A stretch of 64,000 nucleotides of DNA from the NCBI GenBank assembly GCA_913057175.1, contig CAJXNP010000025.1, forward strand, positions 1-64,000. Direction: 5' to 3'. Of the stretch, positions 36,265 through 45,796 are shown piece by piece. This DNA is from an uncultured Cytophagales bacterium (GTDB lineage Bacteria > Bacteroidota > Bacteroidia > Cytophagales > Cyclobacteriaceae). Each line of letters starts with the position of its first letter. Within the stretch, counting starts at the first letter, position 1. The notes beneath the pieces were generated by a model. The model was given only the letters and a program-made list of their open reading frames with translations. It ran no database searches and was not told where the DNA came from. A program made the translations under genes and the position numbers.

Positions 36265-37116
36265 ATGAGAATGTTATACTACTTATTCATATCCATCATT
36301 CCAGTCTTTTTCTCTTGTTCACCGGAAAAAGATGATGTGGGGCCAGTCAATTATGACCCGATTGAAGAAAAGGAATATACTTTTGAGGGAACTCCAATCT
36401 GGGTTGATGAATTTGACTACACAGGGAAACCCGATCCTGACAAATGGGGATACGATCTTGGAGGACACGGGTGGGGTAATAATGAACTTCAATATTATAC
36501 TGACAATATTCAAAATGCCAGCGTTGAAGATGGTCAACTGACCATTACTGCTATCAAAGAGGAAATTGAAAGTAATGAATATTCTTCCACCAGATTGATC
36601 TCTAAAAACAAGGGTGACTTTTTGTATGGAAGGTTTGAGATCAAAGCTAAACTTCCAACCGGAAGAGGAACCTGGCCCGCAATCTGGATGCTTCCAACTG
36701 ACTGGAAATATGGCGGTTGGCCCGATTCGGGAGAGATCGATATCATGGAACATGTTGGGTACGACCAGGATCGCGTTCATATTACCGTACACACCAGGGC
36801 CTATAATCATGGCATCGGTACTCAGGTCGGTAAAAGTAAAGTTATTTCAAATGCAAGCACTGAGTTTCACCTCTACCGGGTGGATTGGACACCTGAAAAA
36901 ATTGAGGGGTTCATCGATGATGATAAGATCTTCGAATTTAAAAATGAAAAATCAGGATCTGCCACCTGGCCATTTGATCAGAAATTTCACTTGCTTCTCA
37001 ATATTGCGGTAGGTGGAAATTGGGGCGGTGTCGAAGGAGTTGATGAGAATGCTTTTCCGACTTCAATGGTTGTCGATTATGTCAGAGTTTATAAAATGAT
37101 TGAAAAGGAAGACTAA
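36265..37116 (+). CDS. GH16 endo-beta-1,3-glucanase (laminarinase) lipoprotein
   Basis: The 283-residue protein has lipobox FFSC (Cys18). The GH16 fold fills residues ~40-280. The catalytic stretch is EIDIME at 157-162, with Glu157 as nucleophile, Asp159 assisting and Glu162 as acid/base. The single extra residue in this motif (ExDxxE) is the beta-bulge type seen in laminarinases. WAPAIWMLPT-like strands (PAIWMLPTD) also fit GH16 subfamily 3. It would cut laminarin at the cell surface. It lies between the SusC/SusD pair and GH3 on the same strand. Confidence 0.94.
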   Translation: MRMLYYLFISIIPVFFSCSPEKDDVGPVNYDPIEEKEYTFEGTPIWVDEFDYTGKPDPDKWGYDLGGHGWGNNELQYYTDNIQNASVEDGQLTITAIKEEIESNEYSSTRLISKNKGDFLYGRFEIKAKLPTGRGTWPAIWMLPTDWKYGGWPDSGEIDIMEHVGYDQDRVHITVHTRAYNHGIGTQVGKSKVISNASTEFHLYRVDWTPEKIEGFIDDDKIFEFKNEKSGSATWPFDQKFHLLLNIAVGGNWGGVEGVDENAFPTSMVVDYVRVYKMIEKED

Positions 37117-37164
37117 TTACCTGCATTTGTAAAAACCATTTCAGAAAAATAAACATATTAAATA

Positions 37165-39513
37165 ATGAATAGATTTTTAACAATCAGCCTGACGATTGTG
37201 GCTGTTATAGTGGTGCTTTTGTCTTTTAAGTTTCGCGACAAGCCAAAAAACAATAGCACGGAAGCCAGAGTTGAAGAGCTCATCAAAAAGATGACGCTAA
37301 AGGAGAAAGTGGGACAAATGGCACAGGTTACACTTGATGTGATCACGGAAGGGCCCAATGAATTTGCCAGCAACGAACCCTTGCAACTTGATAATGATCA
37401 TGTGAGAAAAGCACTTGTAGAGTATGGTGTTGGTTCCATTCTGAATACAGCTAACAACCGGGCCCGAACTCCGGAAAAATGGAACCAGATCATTGGTGAA
37501 TTACAGGAAGTTGCCATGAATGAAACCCGGATAAAAATCCCGATTATTTACGGTATTGATGCGATTCATGGAACTACCTACACAGCTGGTGCAACCATGT
37601 TCCCACAGGAAATTGCCCAGGCCGCAACATTCAACAGGGAGCTGGTAAGAAAAGGAGCGGAAATCTGTGCCTATGAAACCCGGGCATCATCGATCCCCTG
37701 GAATTTCTCACCAGTATTGGATATTGGCAGGGATCCGCGATTCCCAAGGATATGGGAAGGATTTGGTGAAGATGTTTATTTATCAAGCGAATTAGGCAAA
37801 CAAATGATTGATGGTTATGAAGGTGTGAACAATGACATCTCCGACAAGACCAAAGTCGCCTCTTGCCTGAAACACTTTTTAGGTTATTCGGTTCCTGTTT
37901 CCGGCAAGGACAGAACGCCGGCATTTATACCGGAGATAGAGCTACGGGAAAGGCACCTCCCTCCTTTTCAGGCAGCGATTGAAGCAGGTTCACATTCAAT
38001 TATGATCAATTCCGGATTGATCAATGGTGTACCCGTCCATGCCAGCTATGAGATCCTCACCAGCTTATTGAAAGAAGAACTCGGCTTTCAAGGCCTGGTT
38101 GTGACGGATTGGAAGGATATAGAAAATTTACATCTTCGCGATAAGGTAGCTTCCACTCAAAAAGAGGCAGTAAAACTTGCTATCAATGCAGGAATTGACA
38201 TGTCCATGATCCCTTACAACTTTAATTTTTGTGATTACCTCGTAGAATTGGTTGAAGAGGGCGAAGTTTCTATGGACCGGATTGATGACGCTGTGAGAAG
38301 AATTTTGACATTGAAATATGAATTGGGGCTTTTTGAAACTCCGGTCACAAATATTAAAGACTATCCGAAATTTGGAAGTGAGGAATTTGAGAAAGCATCC
38401 TATGATGTCGCTGCGGAAGTTATGACACTTTTGAAAAATGAAGGAAATATTCTACCCCTGAAAAAAGGATCAAAAGTACTCGTTACGGGACCAAATGCCA
38501 ACAGCATGAGAAGCCTGAATGGTGGATGGACCTATTCCTGGCAAGGGGAGAAAATTGAGGAGTTTGCCCAGAAATACCATACCATTCTCGAAGCCATTGA
38601 ATTAGAAAACGGCAAGGAAAACGTCACTTTTGTTCAGGGTGTGGCATACAATGAAACAGGAAAATATTGGGAGGAAAATGTAATTGATATTGATGCCGTT
38701 GCCAAAGCTGCCGCCGATGTGGATTACGTAGTCCTTTGCCTGGGAGAAAACACCTATACGGAAAAGCCCGGCGATCTGCACGATCTTACTATTTCTACGA
38801 ATCAAATTGAATTAGCCAATGCCGTGGCGAAAGCCGGAAAACCTGTTATCCTTGTTTTAAATGAAGGACGCCCTCGCGTGATCAAGGATTTTGAAAGGGA
38901 AATGGATGGGATCCTGATGGCTTACCTTCCCGGAAATTTTGGTGGCGATGCCATAGCGGATGTATTATTTGGCGATGTCAATCCTAGTGGAAGGCTTCCG
39001 TACACTTACCCGATGTACACCAATACATTGGTCACCTACGACCACAAACCTTCGGAAGAGCAAAACAAAATGGAAGGCATGTATGACTATGAATCGGATT
39101 TTGCCATTCAATTCCCTTTTGGGTTTGGTCTGTCATATACCACTTTTGAATACTCCGATCTGGAGGTAAGCGATGAAAGCATGGATGCTTCGGGTAGTGT
39201 AACGATTTCAGTAAATGTGAAGAATACGGGTAATGTTGAAGGAAAAGAGGCTGTGCTCCTTTATATCACTGACGAATATGCCTCCATCACTCCTGATGTA
39301 AAGAGGTTGAGGGGATTTGAGAAAGTAGGCCTGAATCCTGGTGAGTCAGCTCATGTTGAGTTCACTATTTCTGCCAGAGATGTGGCATTTATAGCAAAAG
39401 ACCTCAACTGGACAGTGGAAAAAGGTGATTACGAGATCAACATTGGTGGATTGACGGATAAATTCTCAATTACTGAAAACAAGTCTTTTAATAAGATCGA
39501 CCCTATATTCTAG
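37165..39513 (+). CDS. GH3 beta-glucosidase
   Basis: The 782-residue protein releases glucose from the non-reducing ends of beta-gluco-oligosaccharides. A single N-terminal hydrophobic helix (5-22) exports or anchors it in the periplasm. The (beta/alpha)8 domain holds KHFLGY (236-241) and the predicted nucleophile Asp315 in LVVTDWKD. It is followed by the alpha/beta sandwich domain and a C-terminal fibronectin-like domain (~665-770). Length is normal for three-domain GH3 enzymes. It starts 48 bp after GH16 and is the last gene of the laminarin PUL, giving endo (GH16, GH5) and exo (GH3) activities in one locus. Confidence 0.94.
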   Translation: MNRFLTISLTIVAVIVVLLSFKFRDKPKNNSTEARVEELIKKMTLKEKVGQMAQVTLDVITEGPNEFASNEPLQLDNDHVRKALVEYGVGSILNTANNRARTPEKWNQIIGELQEVAMNETRIKIPIIYGIDAIHGTTYTAGATMFPQEIAQAATFNRELVRKGAEICAYETRASSIPWNFSPVLDIGRDPRFPRIWEGFGEDVYLSSELGKQMIDGYEGVNNDISDKTKVASCLKHFLGYSVPVSGKDRTPAFIPEIELRERHLPPFQAAIEAGSHSIMINSGLINGVPVHASYEILTSLLKEELGFQGLVVTDWKDIENLHLRDKVASTQKEAVKLAINAGIDMSMIPYNFNFCDYLVELVEEGEVSMDRIDDAVRRILTLKYELGLFETPVTNIKDYPKFGSEEFEKASYDVAAEVMTLLKNEGNILPLKKGSKVLVTGPNANSMRSLNGGWTYSWQGEKIEEFAQKYHTILEAIELENGKENVTFVQGVAYNETGKYWEENVIDIDAVAKAAADVDYVVLCLGENTYTEKPGDLHDLTISTNQIELANAVAKAGKPVILVLNEGRPRVIKDFEREMDGILMAYLPGNFGGDAIADVLFGDVNPSGRLPYTYPMYTNTLVTYDHKPSEEQNKMEGMYDYESDFAIQFPFGFGLSYTTFEYSDLEVSDESMDASGSVTISVNVKNTGNVEGKEAVLLYITDEYASITPDVKRLRGFEKVGLNPGESAHVEFTISARDVAFIAKDLNWTVEKGDYEINIGGLTDKFSITENKSFNKIDPIF

Positions 39514-39531
39514 GTTTATTTTCCAGGATTA

Positions 39532-39574
39532 AAAAAGGGCAATGAATCGGCTTTACCGGTTCATTGCCCTTTTT
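39532..39574. terminator. Bidirectional terminator between convergent genes
   Basis: AAAAAGGGCAATGAA pairs with TTCATTGCCCTTTTT, with CGG/CCG also paired and a small loop. It has A and T tracts on both sides and lies between GH3 (+) and the phytase gene (minus), so it can serve both strands. Confidence 0.85.
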
Positions 39575-39613
39575 ATTTCACCGTATGATTATCAACGGCT
39601 AATATTATTGATT

Positions 39614-40768
39614 TCATAAATTCGGAAGTAAATCAAGCACATCCTTCAGGTCGATATACTTAAAATTTTGACCAACCATTGCCCCATCGTTGTAATTAAA
39701 TCCATCCTGCACAACCAGCAAACCATGTGGGAATTTATCACCAATGGAAAAGGAATATATCTCTAGTCCGTCGGTCTCTTCCACACCATCCAAATCAGGG
39801 CTATCCAGAATGGCAAAACTTCCCAGGTAATTGTTTGATCTGCGATCAAATATAGCATAGGAAAAACTACCCTGGATGGATGCTAACAAAAATCCGTTTC
39901 CTTTGGAATCGTTGTACAAAGCCAGGCCTTCGATATCGTATTCAATGGCCTCATTGTTTTCTTGTTGCGATTCCGGCAATAAAGCAACTTCAAAATCAGG
40001 ATCAACCAGAGATAGTTTCCAGATGCCATTTTCCTCCTCTCCTATGTAAAGAAAATCCAGTTCGTCGTCAGCGACCATGCCTTCCGGCTGGCTATCCAGT
40101 TTCCAGGAGTGAAGTATTTTCAAATCAAAACTGCCATTCTCATCGATGATCAATTCGTACTGGTTGATCCTTCCATTCTTACCGTTAACGATGGCAAAAG
40201 CTTTATTCTTAGCATTTTTGTACAGGCAAAATCCGTATACTTCGTCGATATCGGTTGTGTCGATCGTAAAATTGCTTTCTAAAAGCTGAACAAGTTGTCC
40301 ATCTGTATCGATTTGATGGATAATAATCGAGTTGTCCGTTCGGTTGCTACCACCAATAATATCCATTTGCTTATCGCCAACAACAATTCCTTGTCGAACA
40401 TCGATGTTGTTAACTTTGCCAAACTCGTAAAATTGACGCTCTTTTCCATTGAGGTCATATGCATGTACACCACTTTTCTTATTGGTGCCAAAAACGAGGC
40501 TCCTATCGGGATCATGAGGATTTATCCAGATAGCAGGATCATCCGCAGCATCTTCATTAGGGTCTTCTTGTACGGGATCTGTTTCTGCAACTGCATAAAT
40601 CCCATTGCCCAGCTGGGATTGCGCCTGGTAGGCATTTGCCAACTTTACTGAATCCTCTCTTGCTTCTTTGTTTCGTTGAATATCCTGATTTTCCGATTTC
40701 GATGATTGACACCCATAAAAAAGTACTATCAGCAGTCCAACTGCGCTTAAACTATTTTTATTGATCAT
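39614..40768 (-). CDS. Beta-propeller phytase lipoprotein
   Basis: About 384 residues from the ATG at 40768; an ATG at 40822 gives an 18-residue extension with no signal-peptide character. The lipobox is LFYGC. The body matches six-bladed beta-propeller (BPP) phytases, which are calcium-dependent and remove phosphate from phytate (inositol hexakisphosphate). Visible signatures are DDPAIWINP near the start, GLEIYSFS- and DGFNYN-type segments near the end, and acidic residues for calcium sites. It follows a TonB receptor gene by 110 bp on the same strand, suggesting surface release of phosphate or inositol phosphates coupled to uptake. Confidence 0.9.
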   Translation of the reverse strand: MINKNSLSAVGLLIVLFYGCQSSKSENQDIQRNKEAREDSVKLANAYQAQSQLGNGIYAVAETDPVQEDPNEDAADDPAIWINPHDPDRSLVFGTNKKSGVHAYDLNGKERQFYEFGKVNNIDVRQGIVVGDKQMDIIGGSNRTDNSIIIHQIDTDGQLVQLLESNFTIDTTDIDEVYGFCLYKNAKNKAFAIVNGKNGRINQYELIIDENGSFDLKILHSWKLDSQPEGMVADDELDFLYIGEEENGIWKLSLVDPDFEVALLPESQQENNEAIEYDIEGLALYNDSKGNGFLLASIQGSFSYAIFDRRSNNYLGSFAILDSPDLDGVEETDGLEIYSFSIGDKFPHGLLVVQDGFNYNDGAMVGQNFKYIDLKDVLDLLPNL

Positions 40769-40878
40769 AAATAATGTCTTTTTGAATAAAAAAGGTGAGA
40801 ATGAACCGTCCTGAGAGATCATTGTATTCTCCCAGGGAACGATTCAATAATTACACTAACCTAATTTTTTGCATTTCA

Positions 40879-43740
40879 TCAATTGCCAAACATGTCAAAC
40901 TTTAAGCCCAGGTTCATGCGCATGTTGTAGTACTCTGCTTGCATGGTTCTTTCCGGAACACCCTGGTAATAACGCAAAGGTTGATTGGTAATGTTATTCA
41001 ATTCAACAAATACCCTCCATGTTGGTTTGAACGCGTATGAGCCATTAAAATCAAGAAATGTCTGCTTATCGTAAAAACGATCCTCAAATGCATCACCACC
41101 AAGTTCATCGATATAATCACTTGCATGATTGACAGAAGCTCTGAGAACAAGCTTTTCGGTCTCGAAAGACAAGGAGAAATTGTACATATTTTTTGCTGTT
41201 CCCGGCAAAGCAATTTCTTCATCCTCACGACCTTCAATACCATCTGTTTCCGAATCGGTGTAGGTATAATTAAAATAAACACCAAATCCACTCAAAATAC
41301 CAGGAAGGAAATCCAATTGTCGCTGGAATGCTGCTTCAAATCCTCGGATTTTGGCGGTTCCACCATTGTCCCACGTGGTTAACTCAACTTCTTCCGTATT
41401 TCCACCAAAGGTATAATCGTATTCAGGCGTCACCTTTTCATAGATGAAGTTATCGACATTTTTATAAAACAATCCCGCTGAAACCAATCCAATCGATTTA
41501 AAGTAATTTTCAGCCATCAAGTCAAAATTCATAGAAGTAGCCGGGTCTAGCACAGGGTTGCCCAATACCAATTCACCATCCTCTGAATTGTATTCTTCAA
41601 ATGGCACAAGAATGTAGTAGTCTGGTCGGGCAAGGGTATTTGTCCAGGCAAGCCTTACAATTGTGTTGGGCGTAAAGTCATACTTTAAATGCACGCCTGG
41701 CATCACATTGGTATAGCTGTTAGATCCTGTTCTTTCCTGAATCGGTACATCATCATCCTCTACGTCCAGTGCATAACCTTTGTAGTCTGTGTTAGTATTT
41801 TCCATTCTAACTCCAAAAACTGTAGAAAACTTATCTGTTATTTGCAGGTCCGCCATGGCGTAGGCTGCGATGATATCTTCATTCGCTATAAAGTTTCCCG
41901 GAACGTATTCATCCGGCTTGTCTTCCTCTTCGTAGAGAGAACTGTTTTTAAGATCCAATTCCCCTAAAAAAGCATTATCAGCAAAATTACCTGCCTGATA
42001 CTGACCTCCAGGAAGGAAATCATCGTCAGTCTTATCCGCTGTTTCAATTTCACTCAACAACATGTCTGTGTATTCTTCTTCCGCACTATCCCAGCTTCCT
42101 CCAAAATCAGGATGTGCATCTCCATCATTGGAACCTCCTGTTGGAACGTATTCATAAAAATTGTTGTCCCGCTTTTTGGTTTTGGCCCGGTAGGTTCCAC
42201 CAATTTTGATAATACCGTTCTCTCCGACAGGTATCTGAAGGTTTATCTTACCGTTCATGTCTTCTTCCCACTGATCCTGGAACTCTTCGGTTAGCTCATC
42301 AAACTCCAGGTTTCGCCATTCCCCTTCGTTTAGTTCAGTAATAGTGGGAAACCTGGTGTCCCTAAAGTCAACCAAAACGGGTAATTCTTCCCCCTCATAA
42401 GCAACATATCGCTCATTTGGCCTTCTCTCAGACGCTTTGGTGTAAGTCCCGGACCAGTCAAGATTAATCTTATTCGCAATTAAGTGCTCGCCTCTCAATG
42501 AAAAATTCATGGTGCGCTGGTCTTCCAATCTGGCATTTTTCGTTCGGCCTCCTGATTTCCCACCTTTAGTTTCCCTGTTGACAACGCCTAATGTTTCAAA
42601 CATCCCATCTTCCAGGACATTGGCTCCAAAATCATCGATTCCATCTTCGATGCCTTCTACAGTTACAACATACCGGTTTTCCCAATCATCCCTCCAGTTG
42701 TATATTCCATTAAAAAACAAAGTGTGGTTGTTGTTAAACTGGTAATCAAGACCTAACGACAAGCTCCTCCTGTTTCGTTGTACTTCATAAGCTCGTACCT
42801 CCATCACATCAGGAATGGCCCCAAAATCATCATGGTCTACCCATTCTACCTCAATGTTTTCTGACCCAAAGTCGTGAACATTGTAGGATGCGCTCAATAT
42901 GGCTCCTAATTTATTGTTTAAAAAACGATTGCCGATGATCAACCCACCCGTCCAGATTGGCTGATTGCTAAGAAAATTATAACCACTTGCCAATGTTCCT
43001 GAAAGCCGGAATTCTGCTGGAACAGATCGAGTAATCAGGTTGACAGACCCGCCAATCGCATCGGCATCCATATCAGGCGTCAATGCTTTATTTACTTCAA
43101 TAAGCTGTACCATGTCCGATGGGATCAGGTCGAGTTGCACATTTCTGTTGTCTCCTTCAGCCGAGGGTACCCGCTCACCATTAATGGTCACGGAATTTAG
43201 CTGCGGAGCCAATCCTCTTACAATGATGTTCCTGGCTTCACCCTGGTCACTTTGCATGGTAATACCAGGAACCCTCTTCAAAGCATCACCAATGTTGGCA
43301 TCGGGAAAACGACCAACCTGATCCGAAGCAACAATGTTGGTAATGTTCATTTTATTCTTTTGATCATTTAATGCCTTTGCCTGTCCTTTAAGTCGGTCGC
43401 CCAGAATGAGCACTTCGTCCCCTAAAATCACGCCCGGAACTAACTTGGTTTGATAAGAAGTAGTTTTATCGGAAGAGATTTCAATTTGGGCATCCTGATC
43501 CTCATAACCCATATATGATATGCTCATATCATAACTTCCCTCCGGCACTTTCACCATTTCGAAATAGCCATTTTGATCCGTAACAGCGCCCTTACCGAGC
43601 GATTCGATCACTACGATGACACCTGGCATTCCCAGGTTGTTTTCATCCAGTATTCTTCCTTTTACCGCACCATCCTGCGCATTGGCGATAAAAGGGAAAA
43701 GCATAAAACTCAATTGTAAAATGAGTATGAATTTTTTCAT
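40879..43740 (-). CDS. TonB-dependent receptor paired with phytase
   Basis: The 953-residue receptor has a signal peptide (ending ANAQ22), a carboxypeptidase-regulatory-like domain (~25-100), a plug (~130-245, RVPGITMQSDQGEARNIIVRG) and a beta-barrel. The wording GVQVIEV-type (LIEVNKALTPDMDADAIGGSVNLITR) resembles the Caulobacter/Xanthomonas-type TonB receptor group (TIGR01782), which often takes up plant or algal compounds. It is a lone receptor without SusD. The downstream phytase makes phytate or lower inositol phosphates a plausible substrate. Confidence 0.9.
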   Translation of the reverse strand: MKKFILILQLSFMLFPFIANAQDGAVKGRILDENNLGMPGVIVVIESLGKGAVTDQNGYFEMVKVPEGSYDMSISYMGYEDQDAQIEISSDKTTSYQTKLVPGVILGDEVLILGDRLKGQAKALNDQKNKMNITNIVASDQVGRFPDANIGDALKRVPGITMQSDQGEARNIIVRGLAPQLNSVTINGERVPSAEGDNRNVQLDLIPSDMVQLIEVNKALTPDMDADAIGGSVNLITRSVPAEFRLSGTLASGYNFLSNQPIWTGGLIIGNRFLNNKLGAILSASYNVHDFGSENIEVEWVDHDDFGAIPDVMEVRAYEVQRNRRSLSLGLDYQFNNNHTLFFNGIYNWRDDWENRYVVTVEGIEDGIDDFGANVLEDGMFETLGVVNRETKGGKSGGRTKNARLEDQRTMNFSLRGEHLIANKINLDWSGTYTKASERRPNERYVAYEGEELPVLVDFRDTRFPTITELNEGEWRNLEFDELTEEFQDQWEEDMNGKINLQIPVGENGIIKIGGTYRAKTKKRDNNFYEYVPTGGSNDGDAHPDFGGSWDSAEEEYTDMLLSEIETADKTDDDFLPGGQYQAGNFADNAFLGELDLKNSSLYEEEDKPDEYVPGNFIANEDIIAAYAMADLQITDKFSTVFGVRMENTNTDYKGYALDVEDDDVPIQERTGSNSYTNVMPGVHLKYDFTPNTIVRLAWTNTLARPDYYILVPFEEYNSEDGELVLGNPVLDPATSMNFDLMAENYFKSIGLVSAGLFYKNVDNFIYEKVTPEYDYTFGGNTEEVELTTWDNGGTAKIRGFEAAFQRQLDFLPGILSGFGVYFNYTYTDSETDGIEGREDEEIALPGTAKNMYNFSLSFETEKLVLRASVNHASDYIDELGGDAFEDRFYDKQTFLDFNGSYAFKPTWRVFVELNNITNQPLRYYQGVPERTMQAEYYNMRMNLGLKFDMFGN

Positions 43741-43907
43741 GATTTAAGTATTAGGTTTTACATGCTGCGAATGTATAGACCGGATTTTTAATGGAAGGCA
43801 ACAAAGAGGCAACATGGGATTTCGGGATCTGAACAAACAAGCAACAACTCATATTACATTACTGAAAATCAACAATTTAACTTTTAGTTATATTTATGTT
43901 ACCCATG

Positions 43908-45584
43908 TTAAAAATTCATTAAATACCCAATCAGGTTGTCATTTTTGTCGAGCTGAAGCTTTTTTCTTAACCTATACCTGGCAATGCGTAGGCTATCAAC
44001 AGATACACCTAATATGGTCGCAATTTCCTGAGAATGCAGGTTGAGTTTCAGCAGGGAACATAACCGAAGCTCGGAGGGAGTAATTTCAGGGAATGATCCC
44101 TTTATTTTAGAAAAGAAATCCTTGTGAACCTGACCAAAAATGATATTAAAATCCTCCCAGTTTTCATCCTTGGTCATATCATGATCAATCGATTTCACCA
44201 GTTGGTTGGCCAATCTGATACGATCCTTTTTTTCACTTTTCTTAATCTTCTGCAGGTCGCATTTCAGGCTTTCCAGAAAATTGTTCTTTCGAATGATTTG
44301 TAATGTATGAGAAGTGATCAGCTGGCTTTTCAGGACAATATTCTGACGCAATTCCCCCTCTTTCAGTTTTTGATTTTCAAGCTCGGCTTTTAGCTTTTCT
44401 TCTTTTAAGAGGGAATTCTTTAATTCAAGCTTATTTAATTCCTCCTGATTTTTGAACAATTGCGTTTTCTGTTCCAGAATCTTTTTGTTTTGATTTACTT
44501 TCATGCGTTGATTTCTAATCACAAGGATTGCCCCTGAAAAGATTAGAATGAAAATGCCCAGCATACCATACCGAAAAATGCGGTTGAGTCGCTTATCCTT
44601 TTCCAACAGTGCAATTTGATTTTCCTTTCTTTCCGTTTCGTAGATGGTCTGAAGCAAGGCTATTCTCCTGGTATTTTCTTCATTGAGGATCTCTGTATAG
44701 AGATTATAGGTCGTTTCAAGATTTTGAAAGGCTTTTTCATAATCATTCAGTTCAAAATAAATTTTGGATAGATCCCGATGGGCCGAGCGTATCTGATATT
44801 CGAGGTTATAAGATTCGGCAAGTTTTAAAGCGCTGTCCGTGTAATGCAATGCTTCGAAAAACTGACCCTTTTTACGGTAAGTATCCCCAATATTATTGAG
44901 GTTAACTATTTGGTTGTTCACCTCGTCATGGCTTCGGTTGATCTCAAGAGCTTTGATGAAATAATAACGAGCGGAATCGTAGTTGCCTCTATCCTCATGA
45001 ATACTCCCCAGGTTATCAAATATTCTGGCCAATGGTAATTTGGAATTTCCTTTTTGTTGTAAAATATTTCTTGCCAGATGCTGAAATAACAATGCAGTGT
45101 CCGGAATCCCTGTTTTTTCATAATAATGGCCCATCCAACCATATAATTCTCCAATTTTTACCGAATCCCCGGAATGAATATATATTTCAAGTGCATTTTG
45201 ATAACTGTCAAATGCCAGAGAATACTGACGGGCATATTGAGTAACTGTACCTTGCCAGGTATATGATTCAGCTAGTTTTTTTTGTTCGCCCTCACCGCTG
45301 AAAGTTTCAATTGCTTCAATGAGATAACTGTTTGAATTGTCAAAATCAGCCAGGTAAAAAAGTATTTCACCAAGCTCGAGGGCTGCATTGGCTGACCTAA
45401 GCTGATCTCCTTGTTTTTTGGCATTTAAATAAATGCTTTTGGCGAGATAAAATGCTGTATCCGGCCGACTGGTTTTATAAACCAATACATCCTCAAAATC
45501 GATATTTCCTGATCCATTTTGTGCATGTAAGTGAAACACGACCTTAAAACACAGGCACCACAACAATAAAATTATTCTCATCAT
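43908..45584 (-). CDS. TPR-transmembrane-LuxR regulator
   Basis: The 558-residue protein has a signal peptide (ending LHAQ), about six tetratricopeptide repeats in the periplasm (~30-310), one transmembrane helix (~338-356), a Lys/Glu-rich coiled coil and a LuxR-type helix-turn-helix (~498-551, LHSQEIATILGVSVDSLRIARYRLRKKL). Its last ~90 residues closely resemble those of the propeller regulator at 25157-28132, including VHKDFFSKIKGSFPEITPSELRLC. There is no kinase domain. It ends 168 bp before the TonB receptor on the same strand, so it may control the receptor/phytase pair. Confidence 0.85.
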   Translation of the reverse strand: MMRIILLLWCLCFKVVFHLHAQNGSGNIDFEDVLVYKTSRPDTAFYLAKSIYLNAKKQGDQLRSANAALELGEILFYLADFDNSNSYLIEAIETFSGEGEQKKLAESYTWQGTVTQYARQYSLAFDSYQNALEIYIHSGDSVKIGELYGWMGHYYEKTGIPDTALLFQHLARNILQQKGNSKLPLARIFDNLGSIHEDRGNYDSARYYFIKALEINRSHDEVNNQIVNLNNIGDTYRKKGQFFEALHYTDSALKLAESYNLEYQIRSAHRDLSKIYFELNDYEKAFQNLETTYNLYTEILNEENTRRIALLQTIYETERKENQIALLEKDKRLNRIFRYGMLGIFILIFSGAILVIRNQRMKVNQNKKILEQKTQLFKNQEELNKLELKNSLLKEEKLKAELENQKLKEGELRQNIVLKSQLITSHTLQIIRKNNFLESLKCDLQKIKKSEKKDRIRLANQLVKSIDHDMTKDENWEDFNIIFGQVHKDFFSKIKGSFPEITPSELRLCSLLKLNLHSQEIATILGVSVDSLRIARYRLRKKLQLDKNDNLIGYLMNF

Positions 45585-45796
45585 TTATCCTTAAGCCGTA
45601 AAACAAATGTAATGGTGGAGTCTTACTCGATTTTTAAGGATTGATTACGCTATTGTTAAATTGTTAAAACTATGTTTACATGGCGTGTAAAAACACGATA
45701 TACCAAATCTGATAATTGATTAAATGAAACCAGAATATTGAAGCAATTTGTGCAATTACTTATATTGATTTTAAATGATCACATAAACCAATTCCT

